This document shows positions 47,213 to 58,714 of a DNA stretch of 64,000 nucleotides, in pieces. A program made the position numbers and the translations under genes. Numbering within the stretch: the stretch's first letter is position 1; every line of letters begins with the position of its first letter. Below the pieces are notes generated by a model. The model made no database searches, was not told the DNA's origin, and saw nothing but the letters and a program-made list of their open reading frames with translations. The stretch covers positions 23,749,498-23,813,497 of the forward strand of contig NC_026660.2 of the NCBI RefSeq assembly GCF_000004075.3, read 5' to 3'. The DNA comes from Cucumis sativus. Lineage: Eukaryota; Streptophyta; Magnoliopsida; Cucurbitales; Cucurbitaceae.

Positions 47213-48861
47213 GAATTGAGTTTGTGTTACTGAAAAATATAATGTGGTAAAAGAATAACAAAGTAAAAGCAGTCAATTTGGTATAGTTTAACCCATCATT
47301 CAAGACTTTTAACTTTCCATGGTGTACGTTTCAGATGTTTTGGGCTTGGGCCTTCTCTTGGCAACCATCGCCAAACTTAATAAATAAACATTACCATCTA
47401 TAACCTAAGTTTAATTTCAATTGTTATTTTCATATTACATTTACATTAGTCCTGACAACGTACCCATGTATTAACAAGTAGATCATATGTTATAAGACCT
47501 AATTATAATGACTCGAGACACTCTAACATTCATGAACAACTTCTGTTTTTGTTGTTGGTTGTGCTCAACAAAAACCGTCCCTAGGATTTGGTTTGAGAGA
47601 GAAAATATGATTCCATATTCTTTCATAATATTTAAAAACAATATTATCGAAAAGGATATTTTATGTAATAGGTGTGTTCTTGACTGGATAATCAATGGAT
47701 TCATATTGTGTAATAACGATAAACAATTTTTATAGAAAAGAAGTTGATGTTTTTTAGATCATTAAAATGAGTTTAGAAACATTCAGAAATATATAACTTA
47801 TTGTTTGTAATTAATGATTATATGAAATTGTTAAATTCTCTTATAGAGTACTGTTATGCCTTTGCCAGTTCATAAATCACTATCAAATAACTTAATTCTT
47901 TATAGATGTGTTAACGATTCCGACGTTTGTAGTTTGAATCTCACTACTGTATTATAAAAACAAAGATAGTAGCTTTCGTAGACTTTAATTAAAAAAAAAC
48001 AAAGATGAAAGTAATTTAATTTAGTTGAGAAAGAAAAACAATATAAAAGTTGAGATAATGAGAGTTTTTTTTTAATTGGAAATGAAAAAAGAATGGGTTT
48101 GTTTGGTTCATTCCTCTGACTAAACTCAGAAAGGCATAGCCTTTGTTTCTTTTCAATCATTGTCAAAAATCAAATAAAATAATGTTTCATCTCTCACTTT
48201 TCATAAATTAATTTTCCAAACAAAAATATTTAGACCATAGTTAGTGTTTATTTGTGCAGCCAATTCAATTATTCAATAAAAGTTTGTTTAATTGTATTCA
48301 CTTTTAAGAAAATAGACAAAAGAAATACAAAACTCAACTCTAAGTTATTAGACTATTCAATTACCATGTCACACCAGTCCAAAAAGAAAAGAAAAACTTA
48401 TTTAATATAAACATATGACATAATTAATTAAATTTAACTTATTAATAGAAAGTTGGTTAGACTTAGAACTTAGAGAAGAACCCACATGGTAGCTTAGCGT
48501 AGCTTAGCGGGCATAATATAAAACAAAAAATGATTTATAAGTTTGAGAAAATGGACAAATTCCAAAGACTCAAATGGGAAGGTAAGGTAAGGTTGGTGAG
48601 AAGGGCATGTGGAAGTTTTGGGGTGTGGACTCAATTGTTTAATTTCTTGACAAAATTAATATAAAAGATATGATTAAATGGAAACCAAAGATAAAAGGAA
48701 ACAAAAAAGAAAGTGATTTTTATTTATGCAATTATTGTTAGGTATGAGAGTTGTTATTGTTGATTGTGAGATTGGGAAAATGACTCCCATTTCCCATTTG
48801 CCCCAATGCCATGTGCATCCCCCACCCCCACCTAAACCTTTCCATTCATTTTTTTCAATTT

Positions 48862-48864
48862 TGG

Positions 48865-48895
<31 letters not shown>
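48862..48895. repeat. (CTTT)8 microsatellite
   Basis: About eight CTTT units, extended by a pyrimidine-rich flank. Confidence 0.9.
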
Positions 48896-49020
48896 TTTCC
48901 ATTTAGAAAAATAAAAGGAAGTGGTACTTTGTATTTGGATTGGGTTTTGCACAAACTTCCAAAAGGATTTTTCATCTTTCCTATGGAATTTTTATGATTC
49001 AAGTATATTTAATCTACAAA

Positions 49021-49040
49021 AGAGAGAGAGAGAGAGAGAA
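49021..49040. repeat. (GA)n microsatellite
   Basis: About ten AG/GA units in AT-rich flanks. Confidence 0.9.
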
Positions 49041-49873
49041 AAAAGGTAATTATATGGGTGTTTTTAAGGAAATGTAAGTATAAAAAAAATGTATGTCTTA
49101 TCATGATAATTAAATGGGTTTCAATGAAAAAAAAAAAGAAGCAAATTAAAGTTATTGATGTCACATAATCAAACTCAAATATCTTATCTTCTTTATTATC
49201 TATGATTTTAATTATATTACAAGTGGAGAATAATAATCAATTTTTATTAGAGAATCAAATCTTAATTTTCTTTTATTTTCTTATTGTTGGGATATGTTGA
49301 TCAATAATGTCGATTCTAAAACTAATCTATTTAAACTAATATTTAAGCATCATTTCAACCCATAGTTAGTAAATACAACTTTATTGAGAATATTCTTAAA
49401 TTTAATTTAATTATAATAACCATCTACGTATTGTTAGAAGAAAAAAAGCATTATAATAGTCAATAATAATTATAAATAAATAAAAAAGGAGGGAGGGGTA
49501 AAATTGGAAAGAGAGGATAAGATATACACAATAATCTTTAAAACATTATATATTAAAATTTTTCCATTAATCGAAAGATTAAATACAAAATTACACAATT
49601 TGCCACCGACCTTTAAATTTTTGCTCTCTTTATACAAATTCACATTTGACAAATTTAATTACTATAATAATAATTTATTTTTTTTTTCATTTTTATTCTT
49701 TTGGAAAAATTTACAATTTTCACTGACTCTTTTATCCCAACACGTATTTGTCTAAATTATTTATATTAAAGAAAAAAAGAGAGAGAAGAAAATGGAGAAA
49801 AGTAGAAAACTAACGGCGTTAAGAGAGAGAGAGAGAGAACGGAGAGCAAGAATTCTGACGGCAATAACGGAGC

Positions 49874-50500
49874 TTATACGCTAACGCTGCAGGGCCGCAC
49901 CAACTGATATTTAACGGCGTTATTACCGACGATAACACCGGCGGTTGGATTTCCGAACATGATAGCCGCCGGACAGTCGACGTTGAGATGGTAGCGGCCG
50001 GAGATGAAGGTACCGACTTTGAATCGGACGCGGCCGTCGAGTTTAATGGACAGCTGGACGGTACCAACGGCCTGATCTTGATTAAGGGTGGCGCCGTTGT
50101 AGGGAGAGATGGGAACGTTGTTACCGATGAGGAAGGGAGACCAGATGTTGACATCGTTGTGGCCTTGGTAGGTTGGTTGAATGCCGGTACGGAGAGTGAT
50201 CTGTTGGTTATGGTAAACGGCGTAGACGTCGAGGCGGTCGTAATAGACTCCGATCTTGTCGTTAGGGTTACGGGAATAGACGGTGACTTGGATACTGGAG
50301 GAGATGAAGTTAGCGGCGGTGAGATTGAAGAGGTAGACGGTGGCGTCTTGGATGACGAATTTGGGCTTTGTGGGTTGAAGAATGGCCCAAATAAGGAGGA
50401 TTGTGAGGAGGACGAGGAAGAGAAAAATGAGGATTCCGGCGTAGATTCGGCGGATTAGCTTTGGGCGTTTCTTGCTGTGGTGAGCGCATTCCTTTGACAT
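49874..50500 (-). CDS. NHL1: NDR1/HIN1-like protein, NHL1/NHL12 type
   Basis: An intronless 208-residue LEA-2/NHL protein, one residue shorter than the Arabidopsis NHL1 I recall. The frame is open 26 codons further up, but that part is a CTCACC repeat read as Leu-Thr, so MSKECAHHSKKRPK is the start. A basic N-terminus precedes one transmembrane helix (about 20-41, AGILIFLFLVLLTILLIW). The LEA-2 domain starts LQPTKPKFVIQDATVYLFNL and has the NPNDKIGVYYDRLDVYA hallmark (78-94) and ITLRTGIQPTYQGHNDVNIWSPF (101-123, in outline). It ends with AGVIVGNNAVKYQLVRPCSVSV in outline. The function is probably plasma-membrane defence or cell-wall association, as for the family. It differs clearly from the NHL3-type gene nearby (no Cys cluster), so the pair is not a recent duplicate. 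Confidence 0.94.
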   Translation of the reverse strand: MSKECAHHSKKRPKLIRRIYAGILIFLFLVLLTILLIWAILQPTKPKFVIQDATVYLFNLTAANFISSSIQVTVYSRNPNDKIGVYYDRLDVYAVYHNQQITLRTGIQPTYQGHNDVNIWSPFLIGNNVPISPYNGATLNQDQAVGTVQLSIKLDGRVRFKVGTFISGRYHLNVDCPAAIMFGNPTAGVIVGNNAVKYQLVRPCSVSV

Positions 50501-50503
50501 GTT

Positions 50504-50528
50504 GGTGAGGGTGAGGGTGAGGGTGAGA
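50504..50528. repeat. GTGAGG hexanucleotide repeat in the NHL1 leader
   Basis: Four GTGAGG-like units lie directly upstream of the NHL1 ATG. They give the false Leu-Thr N-terminal extension of the open frame. Confidence 0.85.
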
Positions 50529-53500
50529 GAGAGAAGGTGTGGGTCTTGAAGTCGTTGATGGTTTTCTTTCTTTTCCACTATCTATCTCTCTCTCTCTCTC
50601 TGATCAGTAGTAGAGAATGATGATTGGGAGTGTTATTTATGGATCATAAATTCTAATTTCTATGGTTCATAATAATTTGTATTATATAAATACATTTATT
50701 ATTACTATTCTTTAAAATACACTTTTTTATATCTATATTCCATATTTATTTCACTCATTCTTCTTATAACTCAACTCCAAAAAAAAATAAAATAAATTTT
50801 AAACTATAGTAGTTATGTGATTGTCTAGTTGTCAAACACACCTATGGAAATTGATTGTTTTTTTTTTTGTGTTTCATATTAAGATGGAATGTATATGAGA
50901 ATGTTGACCAATTAATTGAAAGTTAATATTATGTTTATGTATTATGTGAAAATAATGACAAAAGTACAAAAACTTAGAAAAGCAACCAAATGAAATAATA
51001 ATTGAGAAGGAATAGGAAGGGTGGTGGTGGTAGTAGTAGTAGTAGTTAGATATTAAAGTGATATAATTTAATTAAATTATTTACACTTTCACTTAGTAAT
51101 AATTAAATTGTGAAGAGAAGAAAAGGCAAAAAGGTGAGTTGAGATGAGATGAGATGAGAAGGGGAGAAGTGTCAATAAAACACATCTCTCCAACCAATTC
51201 TTAATTATTAGAGTTCTTCTTCTTTCTTCTTCTTGGTGCTTTTATTGGTGTGTGATGACTCACTTTTCTTTTCTTTCAACACTAAAATTCTTCCTTTTCC
51301 ATCTTCACTTTTAACTACTTTTGTGTGTGTATGTGTGTTATCTTAAAGTTTTCTTAAACAAACATGCCAACATACTTAAATTCTTAAAAAAATTGGAAAA
51401 TTACTTTCATTTACTTCAATACCCAACACAATTTTATAAATCATAATACGATCTATGATTATAGTAACGTTAACCATTAAAAATGAGACCATAGTTAATA
51501 AAAGAAAATGAAAGGATATATATTATTCCAATTCCAAAAGCCTCTCATTATTTGTTGGGTCTTTAGAGGATATATGTGTTATCAATAACAAATATAAAAA
51601 TTACAATTAGATTCATGGGGTGCCTCTCTTTTTTTTGTTTACAAAACAATTGTTTTCAAATATGTACAGTAGTTAATTATTTATATAGTTATTTTAAAGA
51701 ATGTGTTTACAGATTTGTTAATTAAGTTGATGAGAGTTAATTTGAATAAGATTTTTAAAAAGAAAAATGGTTAGCAAAGTAATACTTCATACAATATATA
51801 AGTTCTCAAAATGTTATAGATAAAAAAGATCTTAGTAATATTGAACAGATTACTAATAATATTATATATAAATCTTAATTTACAATAAAAAAAAAAACAC
51901 TTGACTTAAAATAGACATGTGTATGTTTATATATATTACATCAATTTATAATATACCATCATTTTCATAGACTAATATATGATTGGGTATCAACTAATTA
52001 ACCAATTACTCATCTACGTACTCACTTTTAGCTTTGGTTAAGACTTCAAAATTAAATTAAAAAGTGGATGTACCACTAATACTTTTTTAATTATACATTC
52101 TAATCGATAGTGATACATAAATTCTATTATATATATATCAAGAAATTCTAATGAAATACACTAAACTTTTATGGAGTGAACCAACCCAATGATCCAAATG
52201 AGTTGGATTGGGTTACTGGATTACATTTTTCCTTTTCTTTTTTTAGATATATGTTTTTTATTTAACTTAGCATACTTAAATTCATTAATAAATAAATATG
52301 GAAGATATATGTATTACAAATTTTAAGTAGCAATACAATGAGTAAAAATTATGAATGGGAAGAAAGAGAAAGTGGTTAAGGGGTTAACGTGGAAAGGAAG
52401 GTTGGAAGCTTAATTTCAAAATCGCTTTTTCCTTTTTCCAATTGAGTAATAATTATGAATAATAGAGAGAATATTCAAACCGCCACAACCTGCCAAAAGC
52501 CGACCAAATAAATGTAAGGACTAACAAACATTATTTCAACTTTTATATATGTATATATATTTTACAAATTTTAAGTTACTTCATATAACAATTTGATTCA
52601 TTATTATGTGATTTTCTTACGACAGATTTTGATAAAAAAAAATAATAGTAATCATCATTATCTAATATATCAAATTAGTATTCTTAGTTCTTTTCCGCCC
52701 TTTAGGAGCGTCGTGAGTGAATATCATTGGAATGAGTTTGTGTTGTAGGAGGAGAGGATATCGAGAATGGTAGAGATACCCTTTGGATGATCTCACCAAT
52801 ACAATATAACATAACTAAATATAAACTAAGCATTCATTAGTTATGATAACAAAAACTAAACTAAGTAACAATTTAGGTCCTATTTGATAATCTTTTTTAT
52901 TTTGAAAATTAAGCTTATAAACATTACTTTTACGCTTTAACTTTTTCTTTTGTTATCTACCTTCTACCTATAGTTTTAAAACTAAATTAAACTTTAAAGG
53001 AGAGATTTTTAAAAACTATTTTTGTTTTTAAATTTTGGTAAGAATTCAACCATTTTCATATTTAATAATGATGTAAATTATTTTAGGATATAGAGAATAA
53101 ATAAACTTAATTTTGAAAAGAAAAAAAAAAGACGACTTTACCAGAGAAAGGTTTAGTAATTTAGATTTTGTTTTTCAATTTCGTTGTTGTTAAAGTTATT
53201 AAAGAAGTGTTTTTATTTTCTTATTTCAATGAAAAGCTTATATGCTTTTCCCACACAAAAAGACTTTCACTACATCACAACTCATGAAGATGACTTCTTT
53301 TCTTTTTTTTTTTGTTGGCTTTCCATTTTTTTTTCTAAAAAAGAAGAAAAAAAGAGAGAAAATTTATTTGTGTAATATAATTTTTTTATGGTTAAGAAAA
53401 TTACTCTTTTTTTTATGCCATGTAAGAGATAATATAGACATATATATATTCCTTACTTTCATATTCAGGAATATTCATATAACAAGAAATAGCTAACATT

Positions 53501-55639
53501 CATATATTCAACTTTAAGAAAATATTATTGATGTCTTAATCAACTATACTTTATACGTAGCATAGAGTTAAATTTGAAATATAATGCAATCGTGAAAAAG
53601 AATCATGAAAAATGTGTAGTTTACAAATTATTTTAGTAAACGAATAAATTTTTTCATATATTTTTTTAAATCTTAATAGGAAGAGTAAAATAAATTATAA
53701 AAGGTGCATTCCAATAACAGAAAAATTTATACCCATTTTCTCAAAATAATTTGATACTTATTTTTCCTAATTCTTTTTCAAATTCTTTTCAAAATTAAGT
53801 TTATTTAAAATAAATAATTGATTTCCATTCTAAAAAAAATTTATTTAAATATTTTCAACCGTATAGAATCAATATTAGAAAAACGAGACTATAATTTGTT
53901 CGTCGATCTTTCATATATATATATATGTAAACTATTAAATATTAACTCGTCATGTTGTCATGTTTTAGATTAATGTGACCCAATAAAAACGTTACATTAA
54001 CCAAATAATGACCATATCTTTCATTTTCTTAGATTACAATTGATGAAGTTTGAAACACTACTTTTTATTATTATCATTTTAAAAAATATCAATTTATACT
54101 CTTAAATTTTTTTTAAAAAATTTATTTATTTTCATATGAACTAATAATGTTATCAATTGAAATCATATATCATTGTAAGTGTATCAACCTACACTCTCCA
54201 TTACCTTCTATTCGAAGAAAAAAACTTGTGTGAATCATCTATGCATTTATTTTAGTCCATTTTTCTCCTAGAATCGTCTATGCATTTACTTTGTGTAAGT
54301 CGATTATCGAAAAAATGTAAACATGTTTGAAAATCACTAAATTAAGAATGATGTTCAATTAGTATAATATATTGTAATTAATTAAGATAATTAAAATTGA
54401 TTGGGTTGCAAATTTTTTTAAAAAAGTTTAATCAACTCAAATCACAAGTTTCTTCACACGATATTGTGAAGAAAAACTTATAACATTTAAAAAGTTCAAG
54501 ATTTAAAATCGAAACAATCATTAGAATAGAGTTGCAATTGACATATCTACAACGCCAAATTAGTTTTAAAATATAAATTGATATCTGTCTCATTCTTTTA
54601 CATAACACAATCCCTTTATATATTACATTGTAAATGTTAATTTTTTACATTCTCCATTGTCTTTATATGGCTATCTTGCGAGAGAAATTTAGGTTAGGTC
54701 GTCTATATTTCGAAGAAATGTTATTTGTATTATTATTGTTTATTGAAAGGGGTAGGTGTCCATATCTTTCACACATTACTCTTCAAGTAGTTTAGTATAT
54801 ATATCATGACAAATAGAAATAGTGTGATAGAAAAGGTTAAGCAAATTAGGGTTAGCAACACAAGGGACTTATGGGTCTACCCCTAATTAATTAATATACT
54901 TTATCATAATAATCATAATGTATAGTATATTAGTAATTTAAAGGGATAAATCCAAAATTTGTTAGCTAAGAAGAAATTAGGTATAAGATGTAGATATGGG
55001 CTCTTTTGTTGCATCGATCATTTTCATATGGGCTAGGTAGGTGTTGTGTGTAATTAATTGTTTAAATTAATACCAATATGCATGGTAATGATATTAGTTT
55101 AATATATGTTTGATATATCTCTCATTGTAATGGTATATGTGTTGTCTGCTTCCAAAGAGTTTTCTATTCACTTTTATTTTATTTATTTGTGATTACTCTC
55201 TTTTATTCTCTTTTGAAGTACCAAATTATCAATTTTTTGATAACAGTCAAATTAAAGGTTTGTATGAGTTTAGTTCATTTGTTGGAGACAGCAATTCCAA
55301 TTAATTAGATGAATTGCTTTAAAAACTAAACTCTTAACATGTGAAGAAAATATTGACAAAGTTTATACAATTAACACATTAGACAAGTTTAATTATGCCT
55401 AAATAACTCAACAAAGGTAAAAAGAAAAAGAAAAAAAAAAAAAACAGACCCATCACAAAGAAAAAATAAAAAGAAACCAACAAATAGCAATGCGATTTGA
55501 TTAATCAAAATGGAAGCAACCGTTGACCCATGGTTTTTTAATTTGAAATTTTCCATTAAATACAATGTTGGTTATGAGTATCTAAAAAAATTCCATGATA
55601 ACAATAGGGAACGATGTTCAAGAATGTGACCTACAAAAT

Positions 55640-55960
55640 AAAGAGAGACTTGCACGTTGTATGCTATTGTGCTACTTGGCACAAGACTCTTATATTTAAG
55701 TCAAAAAGTTAAAGAGTGAGAGTTAACTTTCTTTCTTTAAGCTACGATAATAATAACGTATTTATAGGAGGAACAAATGACCTAAGTTATCCTCGATCAA
55801 GACGTGGAGGAATGTATGTGTTTGCAAAGGTCAAATACCTTTCCAATGTTCTTTGATCAATTGGACATGCACGACCAACTTTTTTTAGCCCGACCTCAAC
55901 TATGGTCGAGGTGAAGAACATTAATTAACTCGTAAGCCTTGGCCCAAGCAAACCTTCTTT
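55640..55960 (-). mobile_element. Possible decayed LTR fragment
   Basis: On the minus strand the patch has a GC-richer upstream block with 'gacc' and 'tcgacc' repeats. A TATA box (CCTATAAATACG, around 55769-55758) follows, then a typical short leader. No ends or target-site duplication could be fixed and no internal coding remains. Confidence 0.25.
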
Positions 55961-58714
55961 CCTTGATCTGAATTTTGTTGTTTTTTTTTATCAATTTACG
56001 TTGATTGTGTTGTGCAATCCAAAATCACTCATATCAATACTACATAGGATTTTCTATCTCTCATTTTGTCTTAATCTCATGAAAAGTATATATATTATTT
56101 TCCCAAGGCACATTCTAATATAATAATAAGACACAATTGGGAATGTAATTTTGGATTAGAATATAACATATTTATATATGTGGTTTTCTTAAAAAGAGAA
56201 AAGAAAAAAAGGGAAGAAATGAGGTGGAGAAATTAAAGAGATGTTATGAATATCGATAAGTTAGAAAGGGTAATGCATGTGGGAAATGGACCAATAGAAT
56301 TATTGGGATATGAAGATATAGGAAGGAAGCATTGTAGGGTTTACCAATTTCCCCTTTTCCCTTTCTTCCTAAATAACCCTACACACTATATCTTCCTCGA
56401 TTGCATAACACAATATTATTATTCCTTTTCTTTTTCTCCCTTTTTTCAATGCACATAATATTTTACTTGTATTTTATAAAACCTTTATTTTATCATTTGA
56501 TTCTTTATAAACCTTTTTAAAAAAGAAAAGAAAAAGAAATCTTATAATTACTTATAATTTTGTTCTATGTTGTTGGGTTTAGTCTTCTACCTTTTGAGTG
56601 ATTTTTTAAGGTTAATTATTTTATTTTGTTTGTTTTAATTCTTAAATATTGGAATTACTTTCTTATTAAATATCAATCTAAAAGATAATTGCATTGAGTA
56701 AGTTGGTGATATTAAACATTATAAGTTACATGGAGCATTTAAAATTCAAGAAGAAAAGAAAACAAACATTCATGGGTACTGAAAGTTGAGTAAATCTAAA
56801 CTTTTAGTAATACTATATAAATTTCTAAACCAAGCTTAAAATTTATAAATTACAATTTACATAAAAAGTCGATCTCACAAGAAAATTTTCAAATTAAATA
56901 TAAATACAGTAATTTTTTTTAGTTTAATAATTATAGGAGTAAAGTATTAAAGTATATATGGAGATTTAATTAAAAATGACTATTAGGGTCGTAGTAAAAT
57001 GAAATTAAGAAGGTTGACATTATGATTTTAATGTTAATCCTTAATCAAACTTGTTTTAATTAACCACAAATTTCATACAAATTAAAAAGGCGAATGTGTT
57101 ATTTGGATGCGTGTAAAGCACGGACCATTCAAAACGTTTTCCTTCTTGGTCACGCGCTTCGAGAAGGTTAGATGTATACAACAAATATATATATATAAGT
57201 TTGCAAAATTCTCAAATGGGATAATTCCAAGTAACAAAATGGCCAAATAAATAAGTAAGAAGAAGACTTTTAGATATGGTATAAGGAACAAAAATATTTA
57301 TAATATATAAATAAAATTTTAGGTAATTTAATCTATAATTTTCTTGAGTAAAAGGTCTTGACATTAAATTACATCTTCTACCCAAAAATTATTATTTTTT
57401 TTTAAAAAATACTTGTAATTTCCTTACTTTTGGTAGGAGACAATTTTGAAAACTAAAAAAAAGGGTAGATTTTAGAATTTTATTTTTATTTTTGAAATTT
57501 AAGTTAAGAATTTGATAATTCCCTTTTATTTAAGAAAGTTGTAATAAAATGGTAAGAAGGTAAGAGAAAATAAACTTAATTTTAGAAAACAAAAAATTAA
57601 TAAATTTGCTAAATTATATATTAACTGTACATGTTGAACAATTATGGGCTCCACCATCATTTTCTTAACATTTCTTTTTTCTTGTTGCCATTACAATTGC
57701 CATAGGGCCACATTTCTAATAATAAACAAAGAAATGTGTAGGGCACCTCCACGGATAAGAGAAAATTTTAGAGCATCAAATATCATAGTTTTGGCTTTAT
57801 ATTCAATAGCCTTTCTCTTCCCTTTGTAATTTTATTGTAATGTTAACTAAAAGCTCTAAGGCCCATCGGGCAACTGAAATGAAAGGTTAAATTTGCTTTT
57901 GCTTGATACATCATCTACCCACAAAGGCACTGATATTATATTATTATTATTAACCGGTGTTTTTTAAAGCTAAGCATAATGTAAACTTCTAAATTTATGG
58001 AATAAAATGTAGATAAGATTCTCAATTTACGAAGAAAATTAAGTATGATGATTTTAGACGGTCAGAAAATTCATATGGCTGCTCCCTTTCAAAATTAGAG
58101 AAAGAAATGGAATAAGAAAACAAGAATTTGGTTTGAGGCTATGCTGTAAACACAACATTGAGGTGCGTCCTCAGCCTGTTCTACATAGCAAAGAGGGAGA
58201 TGCCTCGCAGCATCCAATTTAGTTTGATGACACAACTCTTTCATTTCCTTCAATCATAGTACATTTTTTGTTAACTTTCTTTTACCTTTAGTCCAAGCCA
58301 ATGGGACCTAAAGAAATATGAAGAAAGTGTGGCTAAGCTCAAGCGATTAGAATTTTTCTTCTACATTGACATGGATTAATATATGGGTCTGAAAAATTCT
58401 AGAGATACAATTAATAAACACTACTTTGAGTATTTTCCTATGTACTTCTATGTACTATAATTTAAAGGTAGGATCGAGAGAGCAAATGGACATAACATAT
58501 ACACAACAAGACCATTACGAAAAAAGCCGAGTGCCTGCAACAGGAAGGGACTAATCATACTGCCGGAAACTGCACTAGGAGCATGAATGTGGAAAATATC
58601 CGCAAGCGGAAGACAGAATCTAATGATACAATTTGTAGAGAAGAAAAGAACAAGGGGGGAGGGGAGAAGTACCTGCTCTAACTTTGTCAATGTACAGAGC
58701 ATTGCGAGAAGCTA

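Larger units (their letters stand above)
47213..49873. other. Intergenic region, aspartic protease to NHL1
   Basis: The region is AT-rich and no gene is supported. It contains a (CTTT)8 run (48862-48895), a GA run (49021-49040) and a second GA run (49819-49838) near the NHL1 3' end. Both flanking genes point their 3' ends into it. Confidence 0.6.
50501..58714. other. 8.2 kb gene-poor interval, NHL1 to EXO70A1
   Basis: The NHL1 leader contains a CTCACC-type repeat (about 50504-50528) and a CT run (50585-50601). Beyond that the sequence is AT-rich with no supported gene. A (GGT)/(AGT) run lies at 51018-51047. A less AT-rich patch at about 55640-55960 may be a decayed LTR. The last 300 bases before 58715 are the EXO70A1 3' untranslated region. 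Confidence 0.6.

Noticed and set aside
49988-50458. 156-codon plus-strand frame rich in Asp and Val over the NHL1 gene
   Set aside because: It is antisense to a full-length NHL1-type protein.
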